DNA of 64,000 nt from Macrocystis pyrifera (lineage: Eukaryota; Sar; Phaeophyceae; Laminariales; Laminariaceae), in assembly GCA_031763025.1 (NCBI GenBank), contig JASSKH010000001.1, forward strand, positions 12,193,102 to 12,257,101, given 5' to 3'. The position numbers and the translations under genes are program-made. The notes below the pieces were generated by a model, which saw nothing but the letters and a program-made list of their open reading frames with translations, searched no databases and was not told where the DNA came from. Shown one piece after another: positions 9,551-20,302 of the stretch (positions within the stretch are counted from its first letter, which is position 1; every line of letters begins with the position of its first letter).

Positions 9551-12252
9551 CTAGCTTGACCAATTGTTGCGGACAAAGTACGTTTACCAGACGCGAACGT
9601 TTCAGGTATCAGACTGAAAGCCGAACAAGGCGGATAGTTCTCGTCTTCCCTTCGTGCGTGCCGTCCACGAACCGATCGCCCCTACCGGGAGCGAACACTA
9701 CTGTACGTATCGAAAAAATGTGTCTCTGCCAAATATTTTATTACTACAGTAATAGCGAAAGAGCTTTCAAGCTTGAACCTAGTACATGGTTTTCTGTGCA
9801 CTTGGCACATCTTCGAATCGAAGGCAACAATTACACTATGGTAGGTTACAACCGTCTGTGTAGCGCAACCCTCTTTGTATGCCCAGAAAAATACTCGAAA
9901 ATCAACACTTCCCTGTATCGTACTAATAGATTCACGTTAGTCCAGTCTCAAAATGGACCATAAACACAAATTATTCCATGCGGAGATATACGTGGTTTTT
10001 TCTACTGTATGTTGGTTTAACAGGTAGGTGTGGTGGACGTTCAGACGTAGCTGCGTAACATGCCTATAACTTCGTCACAATGGACAACTATTTGGCGTGA
10101 AGAGAAAAGTTGTCCTTGCCTACGCCGGAGGTACTTTTTTGATATGCCGAAAGGACATTTAAATAACCCGAAGAAAATAATATATATATTTTCTGCTGAA
10201 ATTACAAGCGCCTTTGCAGAACCTAAGAAGTACACACGTTCGGGTATTTACGTGCAGCGTATCATACCGGTTGAATAGTCTAAACCAATATTTTGGGATA
10301 ATGGCATTACGTCCTCCGGGGTCAGGTTGAAAGACACCAGTTTCAAGAAAAGCATCAGCCCAATTTGCTACTTATATATATATACATATGTGCTGGTGAT
10401 GATATCATACATAATCAATCGCGATACTCTAAAAACACCTACCGGTCGTGTTATTGAAATATTAAACAAGATAAACACTTACACTAAGTGGTGCGGTGTA
10501 TACGTGTAGTGTATAGTCCAGACAATTAATAATTAACCCGAAACAAGCCTGATCATGTAACCGACTAGAACAAAATGAACTACATGTACTACTGTAACTA
10601 AAATATTCAAATTGCCTAACAAGGGAAGGCACGGTATCAAGCAGTTTGAACCGACATCGGCTAGGTAGTACCGACACCATCAAGTTGGTTCCTGCCGGCC
10701 ACGAGTCCATATATGTTGCATATACCTGATAGCACCAAATAAGAAATAAATCGAATTAAACATGCTATGACGACGGAGGGCAACAGGTTCAAACAGACAT
10801 TAATCCATACTACGTAGTATGTGTTTACTGCTCTAGTACCACCAGTGATGCACTTACTCATGCGCACACGTTTTGCTCGTTCCAACCGCTGTTGTGGGGA
10901 AATAAGCGCTGTGAGTGAACTCACTATTGTCAACATGTCTATATATCTCTCGTTAACGGTATGCAGAACATATTCCCCTGATTTCGGACGATCTAGTTCA
11001 CACTACTAATTGATCAAGTCATTAAATGATTACGTTCACCACCCCCCTCTCGCACCACCACTCCCTCGCCTGTGATTTGAACTTCTCCATGATGAAACTC
11101 GAGTCTTCGCACAAGGACAAAATACACGATGTCGGCTCATTCGCGTCACAGTATGGAAATAAACGTACATCTCTAAATTGAGGCAAGACCGACGCTCCGT
11201 AATAGCAAACTGTACGACGGAGGTTCTTCCAGGTGTATGCCCTTTCCATACACCTTCTTCAAACGATGGCTCGCGGTTCCACATCACGCAACATTCAAGG
11301 ACACAGAACCAACAAGCGCATGTAAAACTAACGTGGTTGTTTGACATGATCATGCATGTTGCACCTATCAATACCCTGCATGCACTTAGAGCTTTTTCTC
11401 CGGCGGGTGCTACCACCGGTGCGGTTGATGTCCGTACACCGTAAATGGGATATCGAAGCAAACACATAAACGTGGCTGTTGTTTGTTGTATTTTGAATGA
11501 TATGAACTACTTTTCACAGCTTCCATTGCTACACACTACGGAAAACATAAGACAGCTCCATGCTGATTAATACACAGAATACATGAACAGTGTACTAACA
11601 TTTTAAATCTAGTCCAGCTCTATACACAACACCAGATGGAATCGTATGATACGAAACGGACTACAGTATCATTTATTTACATAGTTGCTAATAGTTATGC
11701 CGGATCTCCCTCTTTCAACAGGGTAGACCCAAACATCGCCTATGCCTAAGTTGGAAGTCGCCCAGGTTGCGAACGTGTATGCGTCTCGCGCACCTGGCGT
11801 GAACGCAAATGTTTGCAAACGCGTCTAAAAAATGTCTCGTACGGATCCCGACCGGTGGGACTTACGCGTACCACATAGCACCATACATTGACGGAATAGC
11901 TTATGACCATGAAGCCTATATCCCTCCTTCGGATGGATTGGTACCTATACGGTACTGCTCTGGCTACAGAATGTCTGTTTCTCCGTGATCTAAATTGGTT
12001 TTACGGCGGTTTTGTCTGCCCAACATTTTCGCTCTTTCGACGGACGACGCACGGTGTGCAAGCACAAATATCATGGATTCCTTAAAAGGGGCCTGGTGAA
12101 CCACAACATGCAGGTGTGAAAATATTTATCAACACGTTATGGGCGACGGGTATGTCCCGCCGAAACGTAGATTCAAATAGCCCAAAGAATGTGTTGTGGC
12201 TTTCTAGAGCTGGCGTCGATGTTACTACACGAGATGCGAAAAAGAACGGGGG

Positions 12253-12260
12253 TATAACCT
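12253..12260 (+). promoter_or_regulatory. TATA-like box upstream of gene copy 1
   Basis: TATAACCT follows a G-run about 127 nt before the ATG. Copy 3 has the same element at 51643-51650. Copy 2 has an A-run there instead, so either the box is not essential or copy 2 is altered. Function is inferred from position only. Confidence 0.3.
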
Positions 12261-12298
12261 ATTAAGCTCCGTCTCCGTTATCAGCAATGAGCTTGGCG

Positions 12299-12386
12299 TC
12301 CCACCACCTCACTCCGCGCTCCTCCTCTCCAACAACACTACCCCTCTTACTTTACACTTCATACTCCTACCCAAGACTCTATCACC
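12299..12386 (+). promoter_or_regulatory. Conserved C/T-rich leader of gene copy 1
   Basis: A pyrimidine-rich tract (CCACCACCTCA, CTCCTCCTCT, CCAACAACACTACCCCTCTT, CCTACCCAAGA) runs up to the start codon. It is kept in copies 2 (about 30152-30239) and 3 (about 51690-51777). Its position and conservation fit a 5' untranslated region or core promoter. Confidence 0.45.
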
Positions 12387-13992
12387 ATGCGTTCATCGGC
12401 TATCCTCGCGACCATCTTCGCTGCCACCCTTGGCACTACTTCAGGTGAGATTGTTCCCGAGTCTGGTCAATGTTGTCGGGTTCAGGTCCACCGCGATGCC
12501 AATAAAAAGATGTTCCTGGTTGCTCTTGGCAGAACAATGGAAAAGTTGGATGTGCAATGGGCTTTAAACGTCAGCATGGCCCTGAAGCGTCTGCGTGTAA
12601 TAGTTAGCTCAAAGTGAAGAACAGATGTACATCACTCGCATCAAATGCACGCGGTATGAGATCGTCCGGCAGTGTGGATGTCAATAATCACAACTCATCC
12701 ACTACGCGATTTCTTCCGGAGTTGTATCGACTGCTCGTTCGAGTTTTCTCTATCTTTGGCTTAACGTTGATGATAAGACGTGACAATGCTCGGTAACACG
12801 CTACTGGTGAAATGGGCCACAACCTACCGTAGATTTACTCACATATGTAGGAGAGCGATGCATTTCAACATTGGTTTGGGGGCCGTTAGTAAATGCATCA
12901 CCCATATAGGAGCCTCTGTAGTAACGCATTATACATAGTTGAACAGCGCGGCAACCTATATGCAAGGTATACGCTACCAGAAAATTGTCAAACAAATGCG
13001 CCACATATGTTCATCACGACTTACATCGACCTGGTTCACGCGACATAGTCGGTGTATGGAGAAGATAATATAGATATAGTCTTGCATGTCAACGCTGTCT
13101 TGTATTTTTGGCACTGACATAGACGACGGCCCACACTCCGAGTTAAACTAAAGTATTGGTGAGCTTGTCTAGGCTCACGGAAACTGTTTGAAAGACGCCA
13201 ATAATATACGTACATGATATTCTTGAGTAGCATCGCCGAGCCCCCGATTGTTTAAGTGAATTCGTAGAGGGGGGATATTTGAATCACCTTGCATTACTGT
13301 AGGCAGTATTGAACATGTAATGGATATTTACAACAACATATATTGCCATACGTTACGTGGGAACGTTTCGGAGGTGTTTGTCCGACGCGCAGACATTACC
13401 AGATGAGGAAACTGTAACGTGCAGAATCTGCCACGATGGACTCTGTACATCATACGAATACACACAAAGCGCCAAACATTCGGAATATCATACAAGGCCT
13501 CACCACATTATACATGCCCCTTCATTTTACCCGTCTCATACCGTGTACATGCCAGCTCTCGTCGACGCGAGCGAGCGGACCTGGGTGGACGTCAAGGCCA
13601 ATGGGTACGACACACGGACGTCTGGGAGTGGCTGCAGCCCGAAAGGTTGCGTGCCGGACAACACCCGGGACAAAGATATCTGGGCAAACTCTCGCTGGTC
13701 CTGCAAGGGTGATATCCTCGACAGCTCTGATGAGGACGACGGTTGCTGCATCACGTACTGCTTCGAGGAGCCGCAAGACATTGAGAAGATTCGTATTGCC
13801 TTCCACCAGGGTACGTCTAGAACCAGGACGTTGGACGTCTTCGACAACCATTACTACCACAGCACCATCTCGTCCAGCGGCCAGACGAACGGATTCCAGA
13901 CGTACGACCTGTACACCGACGAAACTGAAGAGCTCAAGCTTTGCCTGTACGACCCTAAGTGGAACACGGACGTCTGGCTGAGCATCACCGAG
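12387..13992 (+). CDS. Secreted F5/8 type C (discoidin)-like protein, copy 1 (two exons, 3' end not found)
   Basis: Exon 1 is 12387-12444 and exon 2 is 13556-13992. The intron (12445-13555) has a CAG|GTGAG donor and a GCCAG acceptor and interrupts codon 20 in phase 1. Exon 1 alone encodes a signal peptide (MRSS, then a hydrophobic core and GTTS), predicting secretion. Exon 2 gives residues 20-165. These include seven cysteines (46, 51, 69, 83, 84, 88, 149), NTRDKDIW (55-62), RWSCKGD (66-72), IRIAFHQG (98-105) and WLSITE (160-165). That pattern is the one seen in discoidin-like carbohydrate-binding modules of marine alginate-active enzymes. Binding of cell-wall polysaccharide is therefore inferred; no catalytic domain is visible. 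Exon 2 ends in a GAG|GTACGT donor, so another exon is expected, but none is recognisable. Reading through the donor gives a stop at 14065-14067. Confidence 0.75.
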
Positions 13993-14555
13993 GTACGTCT
14001 ATGTAGATTTGGGTTTGAGATGTTGTTGTTCTGCACAACATGCATGTCTTCTTGCGGTCTCTCATGACATACGGTTTTTGTTTCCGAGCGTACGGTAGGA
14101 ATTGCCGTCATTGCTAGCTGCGTTTACCACCGTCTAACTGGTTTGTTTGTAGGTTATCAGCGCTGCCTAACCTTTTAGCCTGCGTGTTTGCCAATGCACT
14201 CTACGGTGACGGTTCGCAAATTACGAAATACCCAAACCTGTATACACGCCAATGCGTCGACATCTCTAAAAATCAAGTTGGTGCTTGATCGATTTTGTTC
14301 GAAATGCGGAACTCTAAAGTCGCAAACGTAATCTTCCAGCGAAGGTCTTCGTCCCGAATACAAGGCGTTCAACGGGGGATTCACACAAGCCTAGCAGCGT
14401 TTGAAGAACAGAGCGACACTAAGGCAATAGGCTTCGCTCGCCATTGATAAATAAACGAAACCGTTTGTGAGGTCCACCACCATCGGCTATCAATTATTTC
14501 TTTCTATGCGTAGGTCGCCACTACGTTGCATTGTAACCAAGCAAACATGCGCTCA
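13993..14555 (+). other. Sequence after exon 2, no convincing third exon
   Basis: The three gene copies stay alignable here but accumulate indels and non-triplet differences right after the GTACGT donor, unlike exon 2. A GTTTGTAG candidate acceptor near 14153 is present in copies 1 and 3 (53545 region) but is altered in copy 2. I see no conserved reading frame behind it. Confidence 0.45.
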
Positions 14556-14884
14556 CGTGACTGTCGAAGCAAGGGACTGCTGAACATTTGCGTGGGATAT
14601 ACGTCACGATATATTCGCTACATTACAACGCAGCCGACGTGGTATAGGCTTCGTTGCAAAGTGATCTTTAAAACCGCCTGAATACGGCCTGCTTGAAGTT
14701 GACAAACTTACACTCCGGCCTACTGTGCCACCGTAGCGGGTATTGTCTTCGTACGTGTGAAGATCCCTTGACCTAAACTGCCTCATCGCATTTCCTAAGA
14801 TGACAACGCAAATATAAATGTTTGCCAAACCGTCAGACTACCTAAAGGCGCATGCACAAACATGCAGGAGAAAATCGTTGCTTT

Positions 14885-15274
14885 CTATCGAAGATCTGTT
14901 GTATCAGTATGCGCATTGGGGTAGGCGTGGCTAAAAACCTTCCAAGGGATATGTACAACACTTTCGCCCCGTCGATGCCGTACCCGACTCCATTCCACGT
15001 GCTCTAACACGATACAATGGGGTCTTCGGCGCGGGGAACTGGAGGTTTTCGCCACGGCGGGTTCTCGCCCCCCTTGTTGCTGCCCACGCCCCGTAATGAC
15101 CGCGGAAGCCGGCAAATAGAGGATGTCGGTGTAACAGTACTGGCAAGGTGTACATAGGAAACTAAACTCAATTGGGTGGAGAGGAATATAACACGCCAAA
15201 GACCTTCGACGAACCAGACATAAAGAACGTTCCGGCGGCCGTGCCCGTATGACCGAAGATGTAGGCAACTTCAA
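14885..15274. other. GC-rich exon-like block shared by all modules (B1 copy)
   Basis: A GC-rich island in AT-richer surroundings. Matching blocks lie at about 32755-32945 (B2), 41035-41235 (A3), 54330-54500 (B3) and 62495-62660 (A4). On the plus strand A3 and A4 read SPRRFLxxLVSAHARSDRGC with GNVN, and B1 reads SPRRVLAPLVAAHAP. On the minus strand B1 has a 129-codon frame that B2 and B3 break by frameshift. Composition and partial frame conservation suggest the remnant of an ancestral exon. No family is recognised and no copy looks intact. Confidence 0.3.
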
Positions 15275-16283
15275 GCCGTTAGCGTGGTAGTACTAACAAG
15301 GCGTACCTCAAAAACTCCTCTTGTCGGACTGAACCGATAAACAACATCGGAAATACTCGCCGAATCACATACCAAAGAGTGTTGCCATCCGGCACCCTAT
15401 TTGACAACTGGAGCACTGTGTGAATCAATGACATTTTTCCCGTGCGCAGAGTTGGTCATGTCGTACGTACATAACGGCGTCAACGTCTACGATTTCCTGA
15501 TCACATATCGCCCTAACCAGTTCTCTTATCGCCTCTCCCATTGCGCCTAATTCAAGGTCCCGTTTTCACCTATGGTCCATTGTACGTATGCCAACAGTAG
15601 AAGAACTACTTTGACTAGGAATGTTTGTACCTTTGTAGGCCTACAGCCTATTTGCTTGCATACTAAAATGTGTTTCAGCATGATGGAAAACATCAACAAC
15701 GAAGAGCAGCAGTATAGCATATACATGATGCCGAAAAAACAACAGAGAACAAATCATAGATATACTACTCACTTAAACGTACAACGAGCTCTGTTGGATT
15801 CGAACAGGGGTATGGTCTGGTGAACGTGGCAATGCATCGTATTGGACCAACCCCCATCAAAGACGCTGTGACCTACACCGGTGCCTATCTATGCGAACAA
15901 GTAGATTCTTGAGATGGAAACAATGCTTTCGTGAAAAATACTTGACTTGTACACGCACCCGGGAGGCATTGCAAGCCCGCAGGGTTTACCCCTGGCAGGG
16001 TCGACGACGGGGCGAGCAAAGTGAGATAATCGCGGCAAATAGCGCACGGGAAGGTGGACCTCAGTACAAGTTTGGCCGTTTGTGGCTCGACACCTCGAAA
16101 AAAAAACGACATATTCACGGCTGAGGGCCAACCTCATGAGTCATAATGTGTGTGTTTGCACCCACGGGTAGGTACTGCAGTCGTCGGAGGCGTTTGTATA
16201 GCGTTATAAACTTCGGTTTCCTGTAAATTCGACTATCCACCACCCGGCGTCATCAGTGTGTTCATGCGAGCAAAAACATATTT

Positions 16284-16291
16284 AAACGACC
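16284..16291. repeat. Target-site duplication, left copy (AAACGACC)
   Basis: Identical to 18176-18183. B2 and B3 have one copy of this site (TATAAACGACC) and no insert, so this is a true duplication made on insertion. Confidence 0.9.
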
Positions 16292-18175
16292 CATGCCTCG
16301 GATAACGTAACACTTGAAGTTTTAGGTTAATGTTAGACGTCATCGAAAAAAAAACATAACATTACGTTACTACGTCAACTACTTTCTGGATTTTGTGATA
16401 ACATAGTGTTGGTGCGTTTTGATATTGGCGGGCGATCGCGCAACGTCATATTAGAGTGCTACCTTGATCTCGTACTGACCGCAGTATGTGTGTTACGGTG
16501 TTAGGGCATGCAGCCCATAGCGAGTAACACTATTTTAGCTTGTTAGCGGAATTCCTGGTGGCTATCGTAACACACGTTGAAGGGATAACGTACATGTTCA
16601 AGTAAATGTTAATATTAAGTTACCGTGTTAGCGGCATCAGCCCGTAGCGAGTAACGTTATGTTAGTGTGTCAGCGGGATTCTTCGTGCTAAAACGTACAC
16701 GGACAAATAAACGCGTACATAACACTATGTTGGTGTGTTTAGATACATTCTTAGGCGCTATCGTAACACACGTTAAAGAGATGACGTATATGGTCAATAC
16801 AACGCTAACATTATGTTACCGTAACAGCCGCTGCAGCAGTCCGTTTCGAGCGACGTTATGTGAGGGCATTACAGAAGTCTTGCTACCACAACAATATAAC
16901 ATACGTCAAGCAGATAACGTATATGATCGATAAAACACTATTGCTATCAATAGCGTTATGTTAATGTTGTTTACTCGTATGCAATGTATGTAGTGACACA
17001 ACTTAGTAGATAACGTACACCGCCTATCCAAAGTCAACAAGATGTTACTGCCGTGTTAACTCGTACGTGCGAGTGTGCAGATTACGTTGTAGATGTATAA
17101 CGTCATGTGTTATAGATGGATAACGTACTGGCGGGGTTTCCACAACACAAATAAGGCGTTTGTTTGGGGGGGGATCCCTCCTAAATATCCCTTGTTTTGG
17201 GATTTTAAAATATGGAGGCGTTTATTTACCGGGGACGCCATGCTATCCTCCCCCTCGGGGATATTTTGTAGGTATCCCCTACTGGGATGTCGGCGAAATT
17301 GGATAACATGGCAACGCTATGTTACTCCCACACGCACGCTTTACCACTAACACAGGTAACACACATGTTAGATCTCGGGAAGATCCAAAAGGTAACGTAG
17401 TAACATTACTTTAGAACAACTTCGGCCCCAACGGTAACTCAGTAACATAAAGTTAGACCCGGATTGGTTTTAGGGAAACACGGTAACGGAATGTTACCAT
17501 CAGATATTTACTGACGGTAACACAGTAAAAAAATGTTACAGAGACTTCCGCATTTAGGCTAACATCGTACGTATGCGCCAGCTAAGACTGTAACGTATCT
17601 AGCGTACGTTAAGTGTTACGTTATCCGACCCTAAGGCAATCAGACGGGGGATCCAGATCACGTGGTGTTAGTAGTGCTGGCCATTGCGTTATGTTACGTT
17701 AGTGTGTTATCTGGAACACAATATAATGTGTTGGAAGTGCTGGCGAACTGGTAACGTTATGTTAGGTGGTTATGTATAACACTCCTCCTGAGGGTAACAT
17801 GATGTTAATGTGTTACGTCTAACGCTGCGTTGACAACAGCATTATTTTATCGTGTTAGTAAATATGCGGATATCGATCTGGGCATGTTAGAGCGATAACG
17901 TACGTGTTTGGTCAAAGCCTAACACTGTGTTACGGTGATAATTGAAGGACTGATCACGGCATAACATAATGTTACTGCTCTAGAGCTGGAAGAAACCGAG
18001 CAGCAACAAAACGTTAAGGTTCGTGCAATTTCGTGGGTTTCCAGTAACACGATGCTACCGCGTTACCATGATCGCTCCTCCAGTGCTAACACTATGTTAC
18101 TACGTTAGCACGTTCCTGTGTTAGGCCCCATAAAGTAGATAAGTGTTATCCGAGTGTCACGTTATCCCAGGTGTG
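16292..18175. mobile_element. 1,884-bp TIR element built of palindromic motifs
   Basis: This insert is absent from B2 (34060s) and B3 (55630s). It is bounded by an 8-bp target duplication. The terminal inverted repeats (16292-16316 and 18151-18175) match at 20 of 25 positions, with the core GGATAACGTRACACTYG. The interior has no recognisable transposase or other gene. It consists of many degenerate copies of the 13-bp palindrome TAACAYWATGTTA and its half sites (for example 16806-16818, 17962-17974, 18087-18099), spaced tens of bases apart and related to the TIR core. The 8-bp duplication and CA start would fit a non-autonomous hAT-like element. The internal array is unusual for that class, so the superfamily is left open. 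Confidence 0.85.
17166..17280. mobile_element. Small palindromic MITE nested in the TIR element
   Basis: Outer arms 17167-17190 and 17257-17280 are imperfect inverted repeats beginning GGGGATMCCT and ending in AAATATCCC. The interior lacks the TAAC/GTTA motif that fills the surrounding element, so a nested insertion is likely. The arms resemble, at low similarity, those of the roughly 100-bp MITE family at 9447, 27950 and 46755. Confidence 0.45.
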
Positions 18176-18183
18176 AAACGACC
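18176..18183. repeat. Target-site duplication, right copy (AAACGACC)
   Basis: Identical to 16284-16291. Module sequence resumes here with ACAGAA...GTGTAACACCGCGCAATGCC, as in B2 and B3. Confidence 0.9.
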
Positions 18184-20302
18184 AACAGAAAATTAGTCCA
18201 GAGTGTAACACCGCGCAATGCCATGGACGGTTCAAAATCTCGCTGCATGATATCTGGAAAGTATGTCGGGGTACGATATATATTCGACACTAACCATTAA
18301 CACCTTAAACACTACAATACAACATTCGAACTATATGCTTCCGTGATACTTTGTTGAAAGGGCCGAATCAAGTTGCAAAGACTATCATTCAAGCAAATAA
18401 TATGAGACGAGAGTAGTGGTTAGGTTTGCCACAATCAAGCGCCTGCTACATATTATCGTATCTTGTATAGGTTTATTCACAGACGGACGGGGCGTCGTCC
18501 CTTTGGATCAGGTCACACAGACGGTGTATGAAATTTGCCGTTCTGATCAGATGTCGTTGGATGTAAGACCATATGATGCTGCTGTTCAGGAACAGGAGCG
18601 CAGACGTCAAGAAAAGGCCAAAACGTCAGGCCGGTATGGCTTAGCTGTGCTCGTTGCCAGATGTCCATGTGAAATAGATTGCAAGAACACTCTAGGAGTC
18701 AGAGTAGTGTGGTATCGACTGCTTCCTCGACGACATTTCTAAGACGGCGGCGATCCATTGGTATTCACCGCTGGGAACTGATAAAATGTTTGTTTCTCGT
18801 GTCCGCTTGGATGTCCACGATGCGTCGTTCTGAGGTTGCCACGATGATGCTTTTACTACCGTACATCAAACTTCTCCGGAAACAAAATCTACCAAATTAC
18901 TTGTACGCTCACGTTCCATCGATGTTACGATGGATCCTCCTCTCATTCAGCTGAATGCAGTTGCCCATGCATATCTCCCCGCTAGGTGAGGAGGTGTTTA
19001 CCACGACACGCACCGCAAGGTATATCTTGGCAGTCCGTGCTGTGAGCTGGAGACTCAATCATTTTGTCCTAACGCGGCGTTGTTTACTTTCTTTCATTCC
19101 GCTCCTCTCGGTGTATCGTCCAGGTGGAGATCTTGGTGAAATAACGCTCCCATCAAACTGGGGGGCCTGGTGACCGTCGAGCGTGCTGGGAAACAGCAAT
19201 GGACAGTCTGTTTCCAAGCTGTGTATCGTATTTCTGTGTCGAAACGACATTGCTTTCAACGTGGTTGGCAGTGTGGGCTAGCTGTAGTTCTGACGAACGG
19301 GTATTCCAGTGGATGAATTCTGGCGATGTCGAGCACGCACTACTACAGGTCGGACACAATTACGTATTCGACTATTACGCGGACAGGCTGAACGGGAGTC
19401 TTCTGTTGCCGGACATGTGCTTTGCATTCCGTGTGGAAGCATTCGAGACTATCTCTGAATTCAGTACGCCCAATAGGCTGCTACGTTGTTTGTTGTCCTC
19501 TTTAGAATTTCGTAAATGCCAACGTCTTTCAAGGTCGGGGTCCGTGCCATCAGTGCTCTCTGTGCGACCGCTGCGGTTTCTTCCGCGAAAAATATGCAGT
19601 ACCCACTACATATTCAGTTATATAACAAGGGAATTGGATATGACCGGATGGGCGCTTTGTGTGTCTGGAGTAGGTGGGCGCCGGTGTGAATCGACTATGA
19701 GCTGTTTGGTGTTTCTTCAAGACAGGGTGTATCGCCGCGTGAGTACCGAGGCCATTATATAGACTTGGTCCGGCCTCAGACAATTATCAGGGCGGAGTCG
19801 ACATGCTAGAAGTCAAAGGTGTGATATGGAGTTGATGCGTGTGGTCAGCAGGTGAACGACAACATGCGATACGTATACATTGTTTTTGGAAATCGCTAGC
19901 GATCATCTCGCAACTCAATGGAGGCTTGAAGCTGATGTACCAATTATATTCGAGGTATGAGTGTCCCGTGAGGGATGCAAATCTGTATGTGATGGTCAAA
20001 CGATTTGCTACTCCCGACCTCTGCACGCTTTGTCCTTGTCGAGGGGCGTTATGATGGGAATGATGCAGGGCACCATGTAACGTATTCGGGATTCAGATTG
20101 TCTTCATTGGGGCTCAACATTTTTCAGATGAACCTATCCGTCGTTATTTACTTGCCGTGTCAACTTTCAGTGCTCGTGTTCAAGTGTTTCTTTTACACTT
20201 TTACGACGCCATGATCTTTGTCTCATGTTGACGGTTTCAATGCCTTCGTTGGGTCTCGATGTTGTTGAAGTTCGTAGATGTTTAATACGATAAGATGCTT
20301 AC

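Larger units (their letters stand above)
5520..14555 (+). repeat. Tandem-array module A1 (5' truncated)
   Basis: First A-type module. It begins inside the module, since the equivalent of A3 40684-43302 is absent at the junction with the spacer. Homology anchors against the other modules are GTCTGTTTCCAAGCTGTG at about 5580, the TGCTTACGTGAACG block near 6765, CCAGGTACTGAACAG near 8040 and the CAGACTGAAAGCCGAACAAG block near 9610. The secreted-protein gene lies at 12387-13992. Apart from that gene, a MITE (9447-9550), a 42-bp tandem duplication (9105-9188) and a possible decayed minus-strand gene (6772-7643), I see no supported gene here. ORFs are short and not shared intact with A2 or A3. Confidence 0.85.

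Noticed and set aside
13522..13860. Minus-strand open frames of 103-112 codons antisense to exon 2 in all three copies
   Set aside because: Shadow of the conserved plus-strand exon: GC-rich third positions keep the opposite strand open. There is no independent support.
13436..13981. A second open frame of 181 codons overlapping exon 2, also 181 codons long in copies 2 (31288-31833) and 3 (52830-53375)
   Set aside because: It lies one base out of phase with the selected frame. Because the true frame varies only at silent sites, the overlapping frame is dragged along, and its amino acids change where the true frame is silent. It also spans intron sequence.
14150..14170. Third-exon acceptor GTTTGTAG
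   Set aside because: Not kept in copy 2 (ATTGG), and the sequence after it shows no shared frame among copies.
18630..18645. A-box-like TGGCTTAGCTGTG in several modules
   Set aside because: No B box at a suitable distance on the same strand, and it is altered in A3 and B3. Probably coincidence.
19199..19762. 187-codon plus-strand frame in B1
   Set aside because: Broken by stops and indels in B2 and B3 at homologous positions, and no domain is recognised. It is probably a chance frame.
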